Shown here one piece after another: positions 61,051 through 64,000 of a stretch of 64,000 nt of DNA. The position numbers were made by a program, and so were the translations under genes. Location of the stretch: contig NW_020194619.1 of the NCBI RefSeq assembly GCF_002865645.1, positions 837,353-901,352 on the forward strand, given 5' to 3'. Within the stretch, counting starts at the first letter, position 1. Each line of letters opens with the position of its first letter. Under the pieces are notes generated by a model. It had not been told where the DNA came from and made no database searches. It saw only the letters and a program-made list of their open reading frames with translations. The DNA comes from Hyaloscypha bicolor E (lineage: Eukaryota > Ascomycota > Leotiomycetes > Helotiales > Hyaloscyphaceae).

Positions 61051-63400
61051 TTTATTTATTTTTCTATTCTCTTTCTCTTATTTCTTTTAGCTCTTTCTTA
61101 TTCTCTTTTTATAGCCTTTTTAAGCTTCTTTTACTTCTTATAAGTAATATTCTCTTCTCTTTTCCTTTCTTTTTTAAGCCTATTAAATTTAGCTTAATAG
61201 TAGTATTTGGCTCTCTTAAGCTTCTTCTAAGCTTTAGTTAAAGCATTTTTCTTTTCCTGCTCCTTATAAGCCTTAATTTAATATAAATTATTCCTAGATA
61301 AAATAACTCGACTTTTTCTTTAGTAGCTTTATATACTTTTAAAGATTCTCTTTATTTATAAAAGAAAAAGACTTAGCCTATATACTTTCTTTATTCTTCT
61401 TAATAAGGTTCTCGTATATAATTATACTTAAATTAGCCTTAATCTAAGCTCTTTTCCTGAACTTATAATTAGATAATTACCTAGAAAGTAAGAATATCTT
61501 ATTTTTATACTTTTTCAAAAAAAGTAATATACTTATATATACTTTTTACTTTATAGAATATCTGGAAAAAGAGGGTTCTAGTATATTACTAATTATCTAG
61601 TCTATAAATTCCTGAGTTCTTCTTACTATAATTAGTAAGCCTAGCTTTAGAAAAGGGTTTTACTAGATTATCTATAATATTTCTAATCTCGTTTTCGATT
61701 TCTAAAGCCCTAGAAAGTAATAGAAACTTTAAATTATCTTTATTATTCTTATTAAGCTTATTTAGGAATTTAGGAATATTATATAATTCGGGCTATTACT
61801 TCTATATTATTAATTCCCTAGGCTTTACTCGAAATTATAGTTTATTAAATAAAGATATACGAATTTTAAGTAATAAATTAGTCTTACTATAATTATAAAT
61901 ACGTTCTCTAGTACTTTTATTATCTAGTTTCTTGGCTATTTGCTTCTTAAAAGCCTTTAAAATCATATTAGAATTAAATAAGTAAATACTAGTTTTTATA
62001 AAAGCCAAATATATATTCTTTTTAGTAAAAGCTAGAGCTCTAATTTACTTATAATATTATAGGAAAGTTATTTCTATTTTTATAAACCTTATTTTTAATT
62101 ACTTTTAAATACTAGTATTTCTTTTACTAGAAATATATAATATCTAATAATTAATATAGGTATATAAAGTATATAATTAGATAGAAATAAATAATATTTA
62201 AAGATTCTATAACTTAAATAAATTCATATATTATATGGCTTCCGTATTTATTAAATATTAGAAGATAATATTTATTCTTAATTTATAACTTAGTCTAGTA
62301 ATAGAAATACTATAGCTACTTATAAGCTAGCTTATTATTTATATATTTATTTTTAGAGATTGCGATTTTAATATTTGAGGCTAGATTATTATTAAAATAC
62401 TTTTATATAAATATATTATCTAGTATAATAATAAATAGATTAAGCTCCTAGAAACTAGTAAATATATATTTTATAGCTATAACTAGCTCTTTTTATATAA
62501 GATCCTTTATAAATACCTGAACTTAGTTAATATAATTATATTTTTAGAGATATTTTTAATAGAGTAGTTTTTTACTTATATGCTTTATATTCTTATAAAT
62601 AATTATAGTAGTACTTTATATATATCTTACCCGGAATCTAATCTCGTCTATATTATATTAATTATTCTTATAGATATTATACTTCTCCTTTATAGCCTTT
62701 AGATTATTAAAGTACTTTATAATAATTTCGGGAATAAAAGTATTCTTTTTTATATAGTTTATAGACTTAGTATAAACTATATAATACCGGCCTAATTTCT
62801 TCTATTTTTCTATTTAATAAAGGGCTCATATATCTTTAATTTGGTCTATAGGAGAAAGTATTTAATTTATAGTCTTTAAAATTAATATAGCTACTATAGT
62901 AATTATATTATATTATAAAAAGTAATTTCTCTTAATATATATATTTATATACTATATTAAGCTTGCTTCCTGGGCCTTATTTAAATATATATTATATTCT
63001 CTATTCTCTAAAAAAGGCTTGAACTTCTTATATTAATTAAAATATATTAAGTAAGATATATTAAATATAAAGGCAGAGGTTTATAGGTTTATAATTTTAG
63101 TTTTTATAGGATTCTTTTAAATATATATGGCCTTCTTTATCTGCTTCTCTTATACTATATACTAAACCGTCTTATACTATAGAAGTTTTTTAAGCCTCTA
63201 AACTACCTCCTTATTCTTCTCTCTTACTATATGGTATATGACTTTAGGTATAATAGTATATTTAATAATTTAGATAGAAATAAAATAGTATTAAGAAGTA
63301 AATTAGATGCGATTTTTATATATAAGATTATACTAAAGCTACTTAGTAAGCTCTAATAATTTACTTAATTAATTATTACTATAACCGGATATGCTTTAAT
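61051..63400 (-). pseudogene. pogo/Fot1-like DDE transposase relic
   Basis: Minus-strand remains of a cut-and-paste transposase of the pogo (DDE_1/CENP-B) type. From N to C: a CENP-B-type helix-turn-helix region (about 63150-62900); the first catalytic block resembling YN.DE around 62650; the second, K/DGHGSH in the family, here reading NKYGSH at 62235-62252; then a long Lys/Glu-rich C-terminal region (about 61700-61100) with few stops. RIP stops elsewhere. Terminal inverted repeats were not located, so the limits are approximate. Confidence 0.68.
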
Positions 63401-63459
63401 TAAAAAATATTCTATTAGGTAATTACTAGTCTAAGTAAGGGCTATAATTATATAAAAAA

Positions 63460-63553
63460 ATTATTTTAATTAGATATATAATTATTTTAATTAGATATAT
63501 AATTATTTTAATTAGATATATAATTATTTTAATTAGATATATAATTATTTTAA
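63460..63553 (+). repeat. 21-bp tandem repeat, about 4.5 copies
   Basis: Unit attattttaattagatatat with an extra A, copies nearly identical. Confidence 0.9.
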
Positions 63554-64000
63554 GAAACTAAAAAGATAATTTCAATTTAGAAACAATTCGAAAATCTAAG
63601 AGGGCTTTACTAATTATACAAATGAAGGATCTTAAAGAAGTAAATATTTACTTTCATAAATTTCGCGCTTTTATAAATAAAATTAATTGAAAATTATAAA
63701 GGCCAATCTATAGATTGATCCTATAAAATCATAGAAATAATTTATAAATGAATAATCCGCGTAGGCGATGGGTCAGCCCGGTCGGAATGATTCGAATCAT
63801 CAATATCGTTCAGATTATATATCCTTGAGATTATAGTTGCCGGAAGTGACAGCATGCTATGTTTTTTACCTTCGATCTAAATGGGTTGCCGTTTTATGGC
63901 TTTATTCTATATAGCATTAATTTCTATGTACATAATATCGATATTTTATTAATATATAGATTACAATTTTAGTTTAGATACATATTAGATTAATTTTATT
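63554..64000. other. End of the RIP compartment, no gene seen
   Basis: CpA, TpG and CpG return (for example aatccgcgtaggcgatgggt at 63751), GC rises, and no transposon motif is visible. Nothing coding can be supported in the 450 bp shown. Confidence 0.5.

Noticed and set aside
17131..64000. Mitochondrial DNA or a centromere as the identity of the AT-rich part
   Set aside because: Nuclear transposon families with target duplications and RIP explain most of it. No mitochondrial gene is recognisable, and sequence alone cannot show a centromere.

Overview
The window is nuclear DNA of a filamentous ascomycete (Pezizomycotina; a leotiomycete would fit, but that is inference). Evidence: 47-205 nt spliceosomal introns with GT...AG ends, short intergenic gaps, fungal orthologues, and a mutation pattern typical of repeat-induced point mutation (RIP). 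It has two compartments that meet near 17.0 kb.

Gene compartment (1-16.1 kb, balanced base composition). In order: a C2H2 zinc-finger transcription factor leaving the left edge (minus); a 3.7 kb gene-free upstream region; a Dug1/CNDP-type M20 dipeptidase (plus); UBP14/isopeptidase T (minus); the mitochondrial Fe-S scaffold ISU1 (plus), sharing a 303 bp divergent promoter with UBP14; the DEAD-box helicase DBP3 (plus); and the ER N-glycosylation protein RFT1 (minus). All are conserved housekeeping or regulatory genes. They do not form a cluster with a common function. I rebuilt exon structures by hand from splice signals and reading-frame continuity.

Boundary (16.1-17.1 kb). Immediately upstream of RFT1 lie an unmutated repeat (family C), a short LTR (family A) carrying a 12-bp tandem repeat, a polypurine tract, and a pyrimidine-rich stretch.

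AT-rich compartment (17.1-64 kb). I find no intact gene. It is a nest of transposons in which CpA/TpG is almost absent and coding frames are full of TAA/TAG. Recognisable elements: Gypsy II (20.56-34.53 kb, plus) interrupted by a structurally complete Gypsy I (27.09-33.77 kb, plus, 274-bp LTRs, 5-bp target duplication GTAAT); two minus-strand Gypsy I copies in tandem sharing one LTR (37.0-43.7 kb); a much less mutated Tad1-like LINE (44.65-50.6 kb, minus) beside an inverted fragment of another LINE copy; a Gypsy I 3' fragment (50.6-51.5 kb); Gypsy III (53.13-61.05 kb, plus, 111-bp LTRs); and a pogo/Fot1-like transposase relic (61.05-63.4 kb, minus). Tandem repeats of 15-23 bp are scattered through it. 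The last 0.4 kb loses the RIP signature.

I found no convincing new molecular system. The most informative signals are fossil: every reverse transcriptase active site has lost aspartates, and two gag zinc knuckles have all four metal ligands turned into tyrosine, exactly as RIP on both strands predicts.
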